Source: an uncultured Sutterella sp. (GTDB lineage: Bacteria; Pseudomonadota; Gammaproteobacteria; Burkholderiales; Burkholderiaceae_F). Taken from it: a DNA stretch of 16,497 nucleotides. Position 1 is the stretch's first letter. The number at the start of each line of letters is the position of its first letter. The DNA lies in the NCBI GenBank assembly GCA_900553105.1, contig USCE01000014.1, positions 1 through 16,497 of the forward strand, given 5' to 3'. Under the pieces are notes generated by a model that worked only from the letters and a program-made list of their open reading frames with translations, did not search any database and had not been told where the DNA came from. The position numbers and the translations under genes are program-made. Positions 6,572 to 13,977 of this stretch are shown in pieces.

Positions 6572-8047
6572 CTAATACTCCAGACTTTCACTCATAATTT
6601 CAGCCCAATCGTAGAGTGCTCCGCAGATATTTTCTACACGCTCGGCCTCTTGCTCGTTATCGTGCATCTGAGCAAGCTCTTCAATTGCCTCGGCAAAAGC
6701 TTCAAGCGATCTTGCTCCGCCCACCCCCCGCGTCAGGCGATCTTCTCGCCACTGATGCCAGCGAGCGGTTTCCTCTTCAGTTAAGCTCTCGGGCCAATTG
6801 CGAGCACGATAGCGGAAAAATAATTCATTGAGGCGCTTGTCATCGAAGTGCAGACGGCCTTCGCTCACGAGCTCAGTTAATTCCTGCGGGCTCTTGTGAT
6901 GCACATATTGCATGACGCTTTTATCTGACGGGGCCATAAAACCGCCGTGATAAATGGCCGCATCCACATCGGGTTCTTCTTGTTGCAACTCTTCGTCTTT
7001 GACCATGAGCGCTTCTTGCCATGTGCCGAGTAATTTCTGCACATGAGGGGCCAATACGGAGGCATGTCGCAATGCTTTTTCTCGATCAATACCGAATTGT
7101 TGCGCACGCTCTTGGCTTAATACCCCCAAGTGATCGACCAAGAAAGGTGCTTGATTGATCTTGCAAGAGAAAATCGGCAACGGATCCACCCCCTCGGGCA
7201 ATGCATCCTTGCGCACAAAAAGCCGTTTGCGAACTTCAGCAGCCGTCATTGAAAGAACCTCGGTAGGATCGACCGACAAGTCCCACATCAGCACATGATT
7301 GGCACGTCCGGGTTGAGCACCGAGTACACACACGAGGCGCATATAGCCTCTGTCGTAGCCGTGGGAGGGGCTAACCCACAAAAGCGGCTTGCCACTATTG
7401 ATCAATTTTGAGACGGCCGCCTTTGAGCGATTTTTCAGCGCATAGTCCCAGAGCTTGGGTTGCTTTTCTCGGATGAGTCTGGCAACCTCAATCGTTGCTT
7501 CCACGTCACTTAATGCATCGTGTGCATGCTTGTGCACAAGACCGTTTGCAGCCGACAAGTGTTCCAAACGAAAAGACGGACGGTCTGCCTCTTGTGCCTT
7601 GGGCCAATTAATGCCTTGCGGGCGCAGTGCCCAGGTTGCCACCACCAAAGGGAAAAGGTCGAAGCGCGAGCAACGGTTTTCATACTCACGGCTGTAGGGA
7701 TCAAAGAAATTACGCCAGAAAATATTTCGTGTCACTTCATCGTCAAAGCGCATGGAGTTGTAGCCCACACTGATCGTTTCGGTGCGGCACATTTCTTTTT
7801 GAATGGCTTGAGCAAAATCGGCTTCCACTAACCCAACTTGCTCGCAGTGTTGAGGCAAAATGCCCGTAACAAAAATACTTTGTGGATCAGGCATCGTGTC
7901 TTTGGGAGGCTTACAGTATAAGCAGATCGGCTCGCCCACCACATTGAGCGCTTCATCGGTTCGAATCGCTGCAAACTGTGCTGGACGATCCAATGTCGGA
8001 CTTAGTCCGAATGTTTCATAGTCATGCCATAAAAATGTCGTTGCCAT
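6572..8047 (-). CDS. sbcB: Exodeoxyribonuclease I (ExoI)
   Basis: A 491-residue 3'-to-5' exonuclease for single-stranded DNA, involved in recombination and mismatch repair (E. coli ExoI is 475). The DnaQ-like DEDDh residues are present: Asp9 and Glu11 in WHDYETFG, Asp102/103 in MRFDDEVTRN, His176 and Asp181 in AHDALSDVEA. The SH3-like and helical C-terminal regions continue collinearly to a conserved FRYRARNWPESL block near 428-439. The start at 8047 is preferred over an in-frame ATG 42 nt upstream (8089): the conserved N-terminus begins right after it, GGGA sits about 8 nt upstream, and a promoter at 8075-8102 lies between the two. It is 77 bp downstream of the DMT transporter gene on the same strand and probably has its own promoter. 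Confidence 0.96.
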   Translation of the reverse strand: MATTFLWHDYETFGLSPTLDRPAQFAAIRTDEALNVVGEPICLYCKPPKDTMPDPQSIFVTGILPQHCEQVGLVEADFAQAIQKEMCRTETISVGYNSMRFDDEVTRNIFWRNFFDPYSREYENRCSRFDLFPLVVATWALRPQGINWPKAQEADRPSFRLEHLSAANGLVHKHAHDALSDVEATIEVARLIREKQPKLWDYALKNRSKAAVSKLINSGKPLLWVSPSHGYDRGYMRLVCVLGAQPGRANHVLMWDLSVDPTEVLSMTAAEVRKRLFVRKDALPEGVDPLPIFSCKINQAPFLVDHLGVLSQERAQQFGIDREKALRHASVLAPHVQKLLGTWQEALMVKDEELQQEEPDVDAAIYHGGFMAPSDKSVMQYVHHKSPQELTELVSEGRLHFDDKRLNELFFRYRARNWPESLTEEETARWHQWREDRLTRGVGGARSLEAFAEAIEELAQMHDNEQEAERVENICGALYDWAEIMSESLEY

Positions 8048-8074
8048 AATGCATTCCCAATAATTAACACACGC

Positions 8075-8102
8075 ATTATGGCAGAACAAAGACTAAAGTC
8101 GA
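8075..8102 (-). promoter_or_regulatory. Predicted sbcB promoter
   Basis: On the minus strand, TCGACT (8097-8102; 4 of 6 matches to TTGACA) is 16 bp from CATAAT (8075-8080; 5 of 6 matches to TATAAT). Transcription would begin about 20 nt before the chosen sbcB start. This supports the start at 8047 over the longer ORF. Confidence 0.45.
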
Positions 8103-8124
8103 AATTTTCCGCGAAAGGTCGCTC

Positions 8125-9072
8125 TTAGCTCGTTTGTCTGCTTTGCCTGAAAACCCGCATCGCGGCTAAAACGCCCAAAAGTAACATCACCATACCGATG
8201 ACCATCGAAACGGTAGGCCACTGACCGCGCCAAATGTGCGCGTAAATGACAGAGAAAATCGTCTCAAAAACAATCAACTGACCAGCCAATGCCGTCGGCA
8301 AACGCTCACTCATGGCATTCCAAAGCGCCGCCCCCATCCAACCGCACACAACCCCAGCAATAAGCATCAAAAATAAGAACTTCTTGGGCTCAGGTCCAAA
8401 AACCGTCCCGTCGGGTGTCATTCCGACCAAGGCTAACACAAAGTAGCCGATCACGGTCACGGGCAATATCGAAAGCCCTTGAGCGGTTGCCCAAACCTTG
8501 GGCCCCTTTCGTTTATTGGCTAACAACCAATCGGCATTGCGAATCGGATACCAAGTCCAAAGAAGCATCGATAAGGCCGAAAAACCGACACCGAGCCAAA
8601 ATAGTCCTGCGCTCCCCTCATGCTCTTTGACCATGTAGGCAAACTCTGTCCAATTAGCCACCACCATCCCGAGAGCAATCAAGACAAGCGGAATACTCAA
8701 TCGTGACCAAGCCACGGACGCACCTTTTGAGCGACTTCGAAGGTTGGAGATGATGGCCACCGAGACAGGAATACAACTCATGAACATTCCCGCCACGGGG
8801 GCCCCGGCCAATTGAACACCGGCCACCAGTGAGCAGTAGTAAACAAGACTGCCGAAAAAGGCTAACTTAAAGGCATAAAACCAATCGGCAAGGGTAAGAG
8901 TTTTAAGTTTTTCGCGCTGAAAATACGCCAACAACAAACAACCTGCCCCGTAAAACGCAAAGCGTGCCGAAGCAATAAGTGTAGGATCGTATTGCGGCAA
9001 CAACAAAGGAAAGATATAAATCAGTCCCCAAATTGCACAAGCTGCAATGGCGTAGGCCAAGCCGATAAGCAT
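8125..9072 (-). CDS. DMT-superfamily (EamA-type) transporter
   Basis: A 315-residue inner-membrane protein with about ten hydrophobic segments in two repeats, as in EamA/RhaT-type metabolite exporters. The first segment follows the chosen start directly (MLIGLAYAIAACAIWGLIYI), with the family's early tryptophan-glycine. Later segments include LVALVGMTP-type helices and a final GMVMLLLGVLAAMRVFR. The open frame extends to 9171, but that upstream part is polar, lies across a promoter and a 34-bp palindrome, and is probably not translated. The ATG at 9072 lacks a clear Shine-Dalgarno, so the start is moderately certain. The protein belongs to a different DMT subgroup from the second EamA gene at 10520. 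The substrate is unknown; family members export amino acids, purines or other small metabolites. Confidence 0.85.
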   Translation of the reverse strand: MLIGLAYAIAACAIWGLIYIFPLLLPQYDPTLIASARFAFYGAGCLLLAYFQREKLKTLTLADWFYAFKLAFFGSLVYYCSLVAGVQLAGAPVAGMFMSCIPVSVAIISNLRSRSKGASVAWSRLSIPLVLIALGMVVANWTEFAYMVKEHEGSAGLFWLGVGFSALSMLLWTWYPIRNADWLLANKRKGPKVWATAQGLSILPVTVIGYFVLALVGMTPDGTVFGPEPKKFLFLMLIAGVVCGWMGAALWNAMSERLPTALAGQLIVFETIFSVIYAHIWRGQWPTVSMVIGMVMLLLGVLAAMRVFRQSRQTS

Positions 9073-9124
9073 GAGTAAAACAGATAGAAAAACGTAGGAA
9101 GTAACTATACCAGGCTTTTTAGAG

Positions 9125-9153
9125 CTTATATCACAGACTCGGGCGATTGTCCG
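9125..9153 (-). promoter_or_regulatory. Predicted promoter of the DMT transporter gene
   Basis: On the minus strand, CGGACA (9148-9153; 4 of 6 to TTGACA) is exactly 17 bp from TATAAG (9125-9130; 5 of 6 to TATAAT). The -35 hexamer lies inside the proximal arm of the palindrome, so a bound repressor would block polymerase. The expected start of transcription is near 9118. Confidence 0.6.
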
Positions 9154-9181
9154 ACACTTGTTTATAAACAAATGTCGGACA
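9148..9181. promoter_or_regulatory. 34-bp palindromic double operator
   Basis: TGTCCGACA (9148-9156) and TGTCGGACA (9173-9181) flank the perfect 14-bp palindrome TTGTTTATAAACAA (9158-9171). The only mismatched pair is 9157/9172. Each 9-mer is itself a near-perfect palindrome of the form TGTCSGACA, with centres 25 bp apart. The TGTC..GACA form resembles operators of FCD-type GntR regulators, but the actual regulator is unknown. It overlaps the DMT promoter -35. Confidence 0.7.
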
Positions 9182-9231
9182 CAAAATTGATTAAGTATGG
9201 TATTCGAAATACTGTTTACTCAACAAACGCA

Positions 9232-10500
9232 TTAAACCATAAAAATTGCCAATAAAATGACTGCTACAAAACAAGGAATAATCGTTCTCTTAGCAACCTC
9301 AAGAGGGTTAACCATTGCCAAGCCAGAAACGACAACCATTGCTCCCGCAATCGGAGATGATGTTCTCCCCAACACACCAGCCAGAAATGCCAGAGCCCCC
9401 AAATTCGGAACCTCCATTCCGAAATGAGTAGCATGAGGTGTAACAGCCTCGTTAAAAGCGAATGTAGAGGCATCACCAGATCCTGTTATCACCCCTAGCA
9501 TCCAAGGACCGATAGAGCCTCCCCAACGAGCTATTTCATTAGACTCTTTTAGCAATTCAACAAATGCTGCCACCAAACCAGTCGCCTGAAGACCTGCAGC
9601 AAACACCCCCGCAGCAATGATAATACCGAGAATTTCCCCATACCCTCTACCTAAACCATTGAAAAAACTCTTAGAAAATTCTTGAGGATCAACCCGGGTA
9701 ACAAACAAACAAATAATCGTTCCTAATAACATCGCTTGAGCCACCCCCATTTTCATTACAGGAATGACTGTGTTGCCTAAAAACAGAATTAGAACAGGTA
9801 ATACTGGTATGAAGGCATAAATCAAATTCGGTTTTTCAATCAATGTGACTTTTTTAGACTCATCAATCGCACGGCTGCCAGAATCGGAGCTCTTATCTTT
9901 GAAAACCACTGCGACTACCAATATTCCCAAAATCGCCACTGCAAACATCATTGCACTGTATGGGAAATGTAATCCGATGAAATCCATCACTTCCATATTT
10001 GCCATTTTGGCTACGTATGGATTATGTGAAGAGCCTGGAGATAAAACTCCACCTATTGTTCCCATCATAACAGCCGCTGCCGCCCCTTCTGGGCGAATTC
10101 CAGCTCGTAGCATTACAGGAATCAATGTCGAACCAACGGCTGCTGCAACACCCGCTGCAGACGGAATTACAATATTGATCAGAATTGTCACAGCCGTGCA
10201 AACTGGCATCAAAAAGATACCCAGACCTTTGATAGGACGCGCTAACAGAGCCACTAAGTGTTGATCACATTTTGTGTAGGTTAGGACCATAGCAAAACCC
10301 ATAGATGTACAGATTGCCGTAATCAGACTACCTCGGGTCATAGACTGAGCAAACGCATTTAATGCTGTCATTGGCTCTAGCGATAAACAGCACATCAACA
10401 TCCCAGATGCTAATAAGACAATTCGTGTTTCCCACCGCTTACTAAGCGCTACAACAGTCAACACAACGATTAAAATTCCCAACCAATTCAATAGAGTCAT
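9232..10500 (-). CDS. DcuC-family anaerobic C4-dicarboxylate-type transporter
   Basis: A 422-residue polytopic membrane protein of the DcuC/IT superfamily (E. coli DcuC is 461), with about twelve hydrophobic segments. Family-like motifs are SPGSSHN (154-160), GSGDASTFAFNEAV (340-353) and GRTSSPIAG (378-386), the conserved re-entrant loop regions. A soluble charged loop lies at about 201-222. Known relatives exchange or take up C4-dicarboxylates such as succinate and fumarate in anaerobes; others move different anionic substrates. The start has GGAG about 7-8 nt upstream and follows the EamA gene by only 19 bp, so the two are likely co-transcribed with the amidohydrolase upstream. In this context the substrate may be an acidic ureido or amide compound rather than succinate; that is inference. 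Confidence 0.88.
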   Translation of the reverse strand: MTLLNWLGILIVVLTVVALSKRWETRIVLLASGMLMCCLSLEPMTALNAFAQSMTRGSLITAICTSMGFAMVLTYTKCDQHLVALLARPIKGLGIFLMPVCTAVTILINIVIPSAAGVAAAVGSTLIPVMLRAGIRPEGAAAAVMMGTIGGVLSPGSSHNPYVAKMANMEVMDFIGLHFPYSAMMFAVAILGILVVAVVFKDKSSDSGSRAIDESKKVTLIEKPNLIYAFIPVLPVLILFLGNTVIPVMKMGVAQAMLLGTIICLFVTRVDPQEFSKSFFNGLGRGYGEILGIIIAAGVFAAGLQATGLVAAFVELLKESNEIARWGGSIGPWMLGVITGSGDASTFAFNEAVTPHATHFGMEVPNLGALAFLAGVLGRTSSPIAGAMVVVSGLAMVNPLEVAKRTIIPCFVAVILLAIFMV

Positions 10501-10519
10501 GACAATACTCCTTTAAAAG

Positions 10520-11401
10520 TTATTCCTCGGAATGAAGCACTAATCCGAGACCAAGCAAGATAAAGATCAATGCGACAAGTGCAGGCCATTGAAGAGGTTC
10601 TTTAGCAATCAGAACGGCCAACAAAAATGATGTGATGGGATCAAAAAGTGTTAGCGTTACTGCAGTTCTGACATTCAGTGATAACAACGCTCGGTTATAC
10701 AAAAGGAAGGCTACCCCTGTTGCGATTACTCCTAGATACCCGAAAACAAACCAATCCGTCACTCGTAACACCGCAGGTAAGGGTACTAACAACAGAGACA
10801 AAATTAACGCCAACCCACCAGCTACAATAAATATGCTCAAATTGCCAGTCGTAACCGATACTTCTCGAACAACCCTTTGACTACAAACAGAAAACACCGC
10901 ATAGCAAAGCCCTGCAAATAAACACGACACCAATCCCTGGAAACTAACCTGCCAGCTATACGCTTGTGAAATCACCATGACTGCAGCACCTACTGTAGCC
11001 AAGATGGCCCCTACCCACCAATTCTTATTCGGCTCCTTATGAAGCAATGCAGAACTTAAAACTCCTGCCCAAATTGCTGCAGAGCCAATTGTTACCACAG
11101 AACCGATAGCAATTCCGGTGCTTCTCACTCCAAAAATAAAACTCACATTGTTTGCGATCAAGCACAGCGAAGCGAATATGACCCATAAATAAATGGGCTT
11201 AAAAATTCTGAATCGAAAAGACAAGCCGCCTGGCGCTAAGCATGAATAAAGCAAAAAGAAGACAGCAGCTATACTCAAGCGTAATGTAGCGATCCAAAAT
11301 GCAGGAATCGAATCCTGTGCGAAGCTTTGAACTAGACCAATCGATCCCCAACTCAAAGCTGCACCGACGACACAAATGGAAGCCTTGATAGCATTTTTCA
11401 T
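10520..11401 (-). CDS. EamA/DMT-family transporter in the catabolic cluster
   Basis: A 293-residue membrane protein with ten predicted helices arranged as two EamA repeats (about 5-135 and 150-290). The first helix contains GAALSWGSIGL (13-23), and the second repeat ends LTLFDPITSFLLAVLIAKEP, where the proline and Glu-Pro are typical of EamA proteins. GGAG sits 7 nt before the ATG. It lies 69 bp after the amidohydrolase and 19 bp before the DcuC-type gene on the same strand. It probably exports or imports a metabolite of the same pathway. A large inverted repeat lies just before its ribosome-binding site. The substrate cannot be named from sequence. Confidence 0.87.
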   Translation of the reverse strand: MKNAIKASICVVGAALSWGSIGLVQSFAQDSIPAFWIATLRLSIAAVFFLLYSCLAPGGLSFRFRIFKPIYLWVIFASLCLIANNVSFIFGVRSTGIAIGSVVTIGSAAIWAGVLSSALLHKEPNKNWWVGAILATVGAAVMVISQAYSWQVSFQGLVSCLFAGLCYAVFSVCSQRVVREVSVTTGNLSIFIVAGGLALILSLLLVPLPAVLRVTDWFVFGYLGVIATGVAFLLYNRALLSLNVRTAVTLTLFDPITSFLLAVLIAKEPLQWPALVALIFILLGLGLVLHSEE

Positions 11402-11416
11402 ACAAATGCTCCACTT

Positions 11417-11447
11417 CAGGTCTGAGAATCAGAATTTCTCAGACCTG
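11417..11447. repeat. Perfect 12-bp hairpin between amidohydrolase and EamA genes
   Basis: CAGGTCTGAGAA (11417-11428) pairs exactly with TTCTCAGACCTG (11436-11447) across 7 nt. On the minus strand, the sense of both flanking genes, it is not followed by a T-run. Its base lies about 2 nt from the GGAG of the EamA gene. On the + strand it is followed by TTTT, but no + strand gene needs a terminator here. Intercistronic attenuation, mRNA processing or translational control are all possible. Confidence 0.75.
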
Positions 11448-11470
11448 TTTTCAATCGATCATTTTTTAAT

Positions 11471-12871
11471 TTAGAGGCTATAAAGTTTCGGATTAGTCAA
11501 AACTGAAATGTCATTGAATCGCCAAAGCATCAAATCTTGTGCAGCTTGTGCATCATCTAAAACTTTGTTTTCGTCAACTTGTACTAAATGCCGATCTCGT
11601 ACTGCAAACTCCCCTGCCACAATTACATTATCAATATCCTGTCCTTGGGCATGATTCACTATGCGAGTGACTGCACACTGGAAAGGATATAAATGTGGCT
11701 GACGATAATCGAGTGTTATTAGGTCTGCGATTTTTCCGACCTCGATTGACCCCAAATCTCTGTCTATTTGCAAAGCCCTTGCTGCTTCTATAGTGACCAG
11801 TTCCAAGGCCTTTCCACATGATAAAATGCTGCTATCTCGATGCTCGAAGCGTTGCAACAACAACATATTCTTCATATCTCGCCAAAGGTCGTAACTTCTA
11901 GAAGAAGCAGAGCCATCACTCACAATTGCAAGATTAATCCCTCTCCTTAGCATCTCATAGACTGGGCAATGCCCTTTAATATGCATATTAGTTGATGGAC
12001 CATGCAAAACGAAAGCTCCTGTCTTTTCCAAAATGTCCAGAGTTGATTGTGGATAACGAGTGCTATGAGTTAATGACAGAGCTGGGGACAATACTTCTGG
12101 CGTGTATTGATGTAAAAACTCAATGTCATCATCATAGGCATGGGTGTGAAGTAAGACTCCATAACGATCAGCGATTTCAAACATGCGACGATTGTGCTCA
12201 ATATTGTCCTCGATACTTTCGTCTGGCCTATGTCCCATACGACCAGGAGCTACAATGCAAAATTGTCGAGGATGTTTTCCGTTAAGTTCTCGCACAGCTC
12301 GTTCACAAGGCTCGTATGCCATTTGAGCAGTAACATCATACGATTTAATAAGTTCTTTTCCATCCCATATTTGCGCATGCTTTGGGAAAGCCCCGTAAGG
12401 GCTGCCAATACCAGCAAACTCACGAATACCAGTAGACAATGCTCCTTCAAAGTGTTTTTCAAGAGGCTCTGTTAATTCACTTCTAGGAGTACTTCCAATC
12501 ATACTCACACCAGTAGTAGTTCCAAACTTTAATCTCTCCGCTGCAGCTAAGGCGCCTTCCGCACGCCAGAATTCACCATCTGTGCACTGATAGTAGATCT
12601 TTTCTGCCATACCTTCCCAATTCGGCAACCCATCACCAAGACTACGAATAAGACTATGCCCTCCGTGACCATGAGCATCAATCAATCCGGGTAAAACAAC
12701 ATGCCCACAGCAATCCAGCCTTTCACCAGCTTGAAAATCTTTTGGTAATTCAGACATTGAACCAATGGCTGCAATACGCCCATCATTAACCGCAACAAAT
12801 GCATCATTTAGCACTCGTCGATTTCGATCAACCGTAATTACACAAGCGTTTGTTAGTATTAAGTCCCACAT
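11471..12871 (-). CDS. ATZ/TRZ-type metal-dependent amidohydrolase (deaminase-like), substrate unknown
   Basis: A 466-residue member of the amidohydrolase superfamily, in the branch with SsnA, 8-oxoguanine deaminase, MTA/SAH deaminase and chlorohydrolases. The beta-sandwich is formed by both termini (about 1-58 and 385-430). Metal ligands can be placed: His67 and His69 in PGLIDAHGHGGH, His244 in LLHTHAYD, His269 in LTHSTRYP and Asp319 in IVSDGSASS. The residue three after His244, usually Glu in this branch, is Asp247. The PTSN motif appears as GPSTN (291-295). A GGGAG Shine-Dalgarno lies 6 nt upstream of the ATG. Members hydrolyse C-N bonds of purines, triazines and related rings. It is the likely catabolic enzyme of the cluster; with carbamate kinase and an AllS-like regulator nearby, a ureide or purine-derived substrate is plausible but unproven. 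Confidence 0.88.
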   Translation of the reverse strand: MWDLILTNACVITVDRNRRVLNDAFVAVNDGRIAAIGSMSELPKDFQAGERLDCCGHVVLPGLIDAHGHGGHSLIRSLGDGLPNWEGMAEKIYYQCTDGEFWRAEGALAAAERLKFGTTTGVSMIGSTPRSELTEPLEKHFEGALSTGIREFAGIGSPYGAFPKHAQIWDGKELIKSYDVTAQMAYEPCERAVRELNGKHPRQFCIVAPGRMGHRPDESIEDNIEHNRRMFEIADRYGVLLHTHAYDDDIEFLHQYTPEVLSPALSLTHSTRYPQSTLDILEKTGAFVLHGPSTNMHIKGHCPVYEMLRRGINLAIVSDGSASSRSYDLWRDMKNMLLLQRFEHRDSSILSCGKALELVTIEAARALQIDRDLGSIEVGKIADLITLDYRQPHLYPFQCAVTRIVNHAQGQDIDNVIVAGEFAVRDRHLVQVDENKVLDDAQAAQDLMLWRFNDISVLTNPKLYSL

Positions 12872-12908
12872 GATTTTCTCCCTTTAAAAAGCAAGGTCCT
12901 ATACCTGC

Positions 12909-12937
12909 ATTATTGGGAAGATATTCAAAATGTGAAA
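12909..12937 (-). promoter_or_regulatory. Candidate LysR-type site and promoter of the amidohydrolase operon
   Basis: The 98-bp gap between the LysR gene and the amidohydrolase holds TTCAAAATGTGAA (12924-12936), a T-N11-A dyad with TTCA/TGAA arms, as expected for LysR-type regulators. A -10-like AATAAT lies on the minus strand at 12909-12914, 17 bp from a poor -35 at 12932-12937. A weak -35 overlapped by an activator site fits an activated promoter. The motif is short, so support is modest. Confidence 0.35.
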
Positions 12938-12969
12938 CCAATTATTTTTGCTTTGGAGGCTATGAGATA

Positions 12970-13848
12970 CTAAAAAAATGAGTTGCCTTGCCCAGAGTTT
13001 ACGTTTATCCAATCAACTAAAAAGTTGGTAATTACACTTTTATCATCATCTCTCGTAAGACAAACTGAGCGATCTACTGGTAATGGATGAGGGTAGTCGT
13101 ATTTTTTAAATTTCAAACCTCTATGCCCGTACATTTGTTCACTACCTGGCAATATTCCAATAACAGCACTTTTTTGGAGATACACATGTAAATCCTGCAA
13201 ACTCGCAAATCTTAGTTTCTGAGTAAATACTTGATCAATTTTCGAACTCTCAACACAACAAGTACCCTCAGCATCTGACAGCAATGCGACCTTTCCCTGA
13301 TTTGAAGCTTCCATAATACTTATCAAAGACCAATTAAGCCCGTCAATAAAGTGTTGTTTAAAACCTGCTGAAGGGCTGTAGCGACTTAAAAGCCCCACAA
13401 TTATTTTTATAGCCCCCTCATTAATACCTTGCAACAAAGAAAGCTGATCTGCTCGATGAAAGCAAAATTCAGTCCTGGGAAAAATCTCCGCTAGACTTCG
13501 AGCTAATAAGGCCTGATACTCAGAACCAATAAACGAACCTATCCCAACGCAATAACGTCTATCAATACCAGTGTCAATAAGGTGCAATTGTTGAGTAATA
13601 TTCTCCAAATGATGAGTCATCGAAGTCAGCTGCTCAACCAAGTACTCTCCAGTTGGCAATAACTCCAATCCATGCGCTAAACGTTTAAAAAGCTTTAATC
13701 CTAATTGACTTTCCAACACGCGAATTCGATAGCTAACTGCTGCTGGAGTTCTATGCAAAATTTCTGAAGAATCCGTGAAATTCTTCGTATAGGCAACAAT
13801 AAGAAATGTCTTGATTGTCTCAATATCAATATTGGGGAATTTAGTCAC
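12970..13848 (-). CDS. AllS-like LysR-family transcriptional regulator
   Basis: A LysR-type regulator of about 292 residues. The N-terminal HTH reads IETIKTFLIVAYTKNFTD, followed by SSEILHRTPAAVSYRIRVLE and LGLKLFKR. The ISYRI/VSYRI recognition helix and much of the following pattern recall E. coli AllS, the activator of allantoin catabolism, rather than the commoner SAVSxxI LysR type; this was recognised from memory, not by alignment. The effector-binding domain spans about 88-290. The frame opens at a GTG at 13857, but the GAGGTGA Shine-Dalgarno overlaps that codon and is well placed for the next GTG at 13848, chosen here. It lies between carbamate kinase and the amidohydrolase on the same strand, not divergent as is common for LysR genes, and probably controls one or both. 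It is among the most AT-rich genes of the window. Confidence 0.87.
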   Translation of the reverse strand: MTKFPNIDIETIKTFLIVAYTKNFTDSSEILHRTPAAVSYRIRVLESQLGLKLFKRLAHGLELLPTGEYLVEQLTSMTHHLENITQQLHLIDTGIDRRYCVGIGSFIGSEYQALLARSLAEIFPRTEFCFHRADQLSLLQGINEGAIKIIVGLLSRYSPSAGFKQHFIDGLNWSLISIMEASNQGKVALLSDAEGTCCVESSKIDQVFTQKLRFASLQDLHVYLQKSAVIGILPGSEQMYGHRGLKFKKYDYPHPLPVDRSVCLTRDDDKSVITNFLVDWINVNSGQGNSFF

Positions 13849-13885
13849 AAAAGTCACCTCGCGACCTTAATTTCGGAGACAATGT

Positions 13886-13909
13886 ATTTAGTTATAAAAC
13901 TGGCTAAAT
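13886..13909. promoter_or_regulatory. Dyad upstream of the LysR gene
   Basis: ATTTAG (13886-13891) and CTAAAT (13904-13909) are inverted around 12 bp in the AT-rich 129-bp gap before the LysR start. LysR proteins commonly autoregulate, so this could be an operator. The arms are only 6 bp and AT-rich. Confidence 0.25.
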
Positions 13910-13977
13910 TATAAGGTTATGAAGCAATTAATCATCTCTTGTTTGATGCCATCAGAGTACGTAGCAATGGAGATTCA

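Noticed and set aside
7992..8010. TCGGACTTAGTCCGA palindrome resembling half of the DMT operator
   Set aside because: It lies within the conserved N-terminal coding region of sbcB and lacks the full TGTCSGACA form, so coding constraint explains it.
9073..9171. N-terminal 33 codons of the longer DMT reading frame
   Set aside because: They are polar, begin inside the 34-bp palindrome and overlap a good promoter, so they are most likely upstream of the transcript.
9148..9181. 34-bp palindrome as an attachment, dif or recombinase site
   Set aside because: It lies at the edge of the lower-GC block, which is suggestive, but no second copy was seen near 14900-15050, no integrase is present, and it does not resemble dif. 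The promoter overlap favours an operator.
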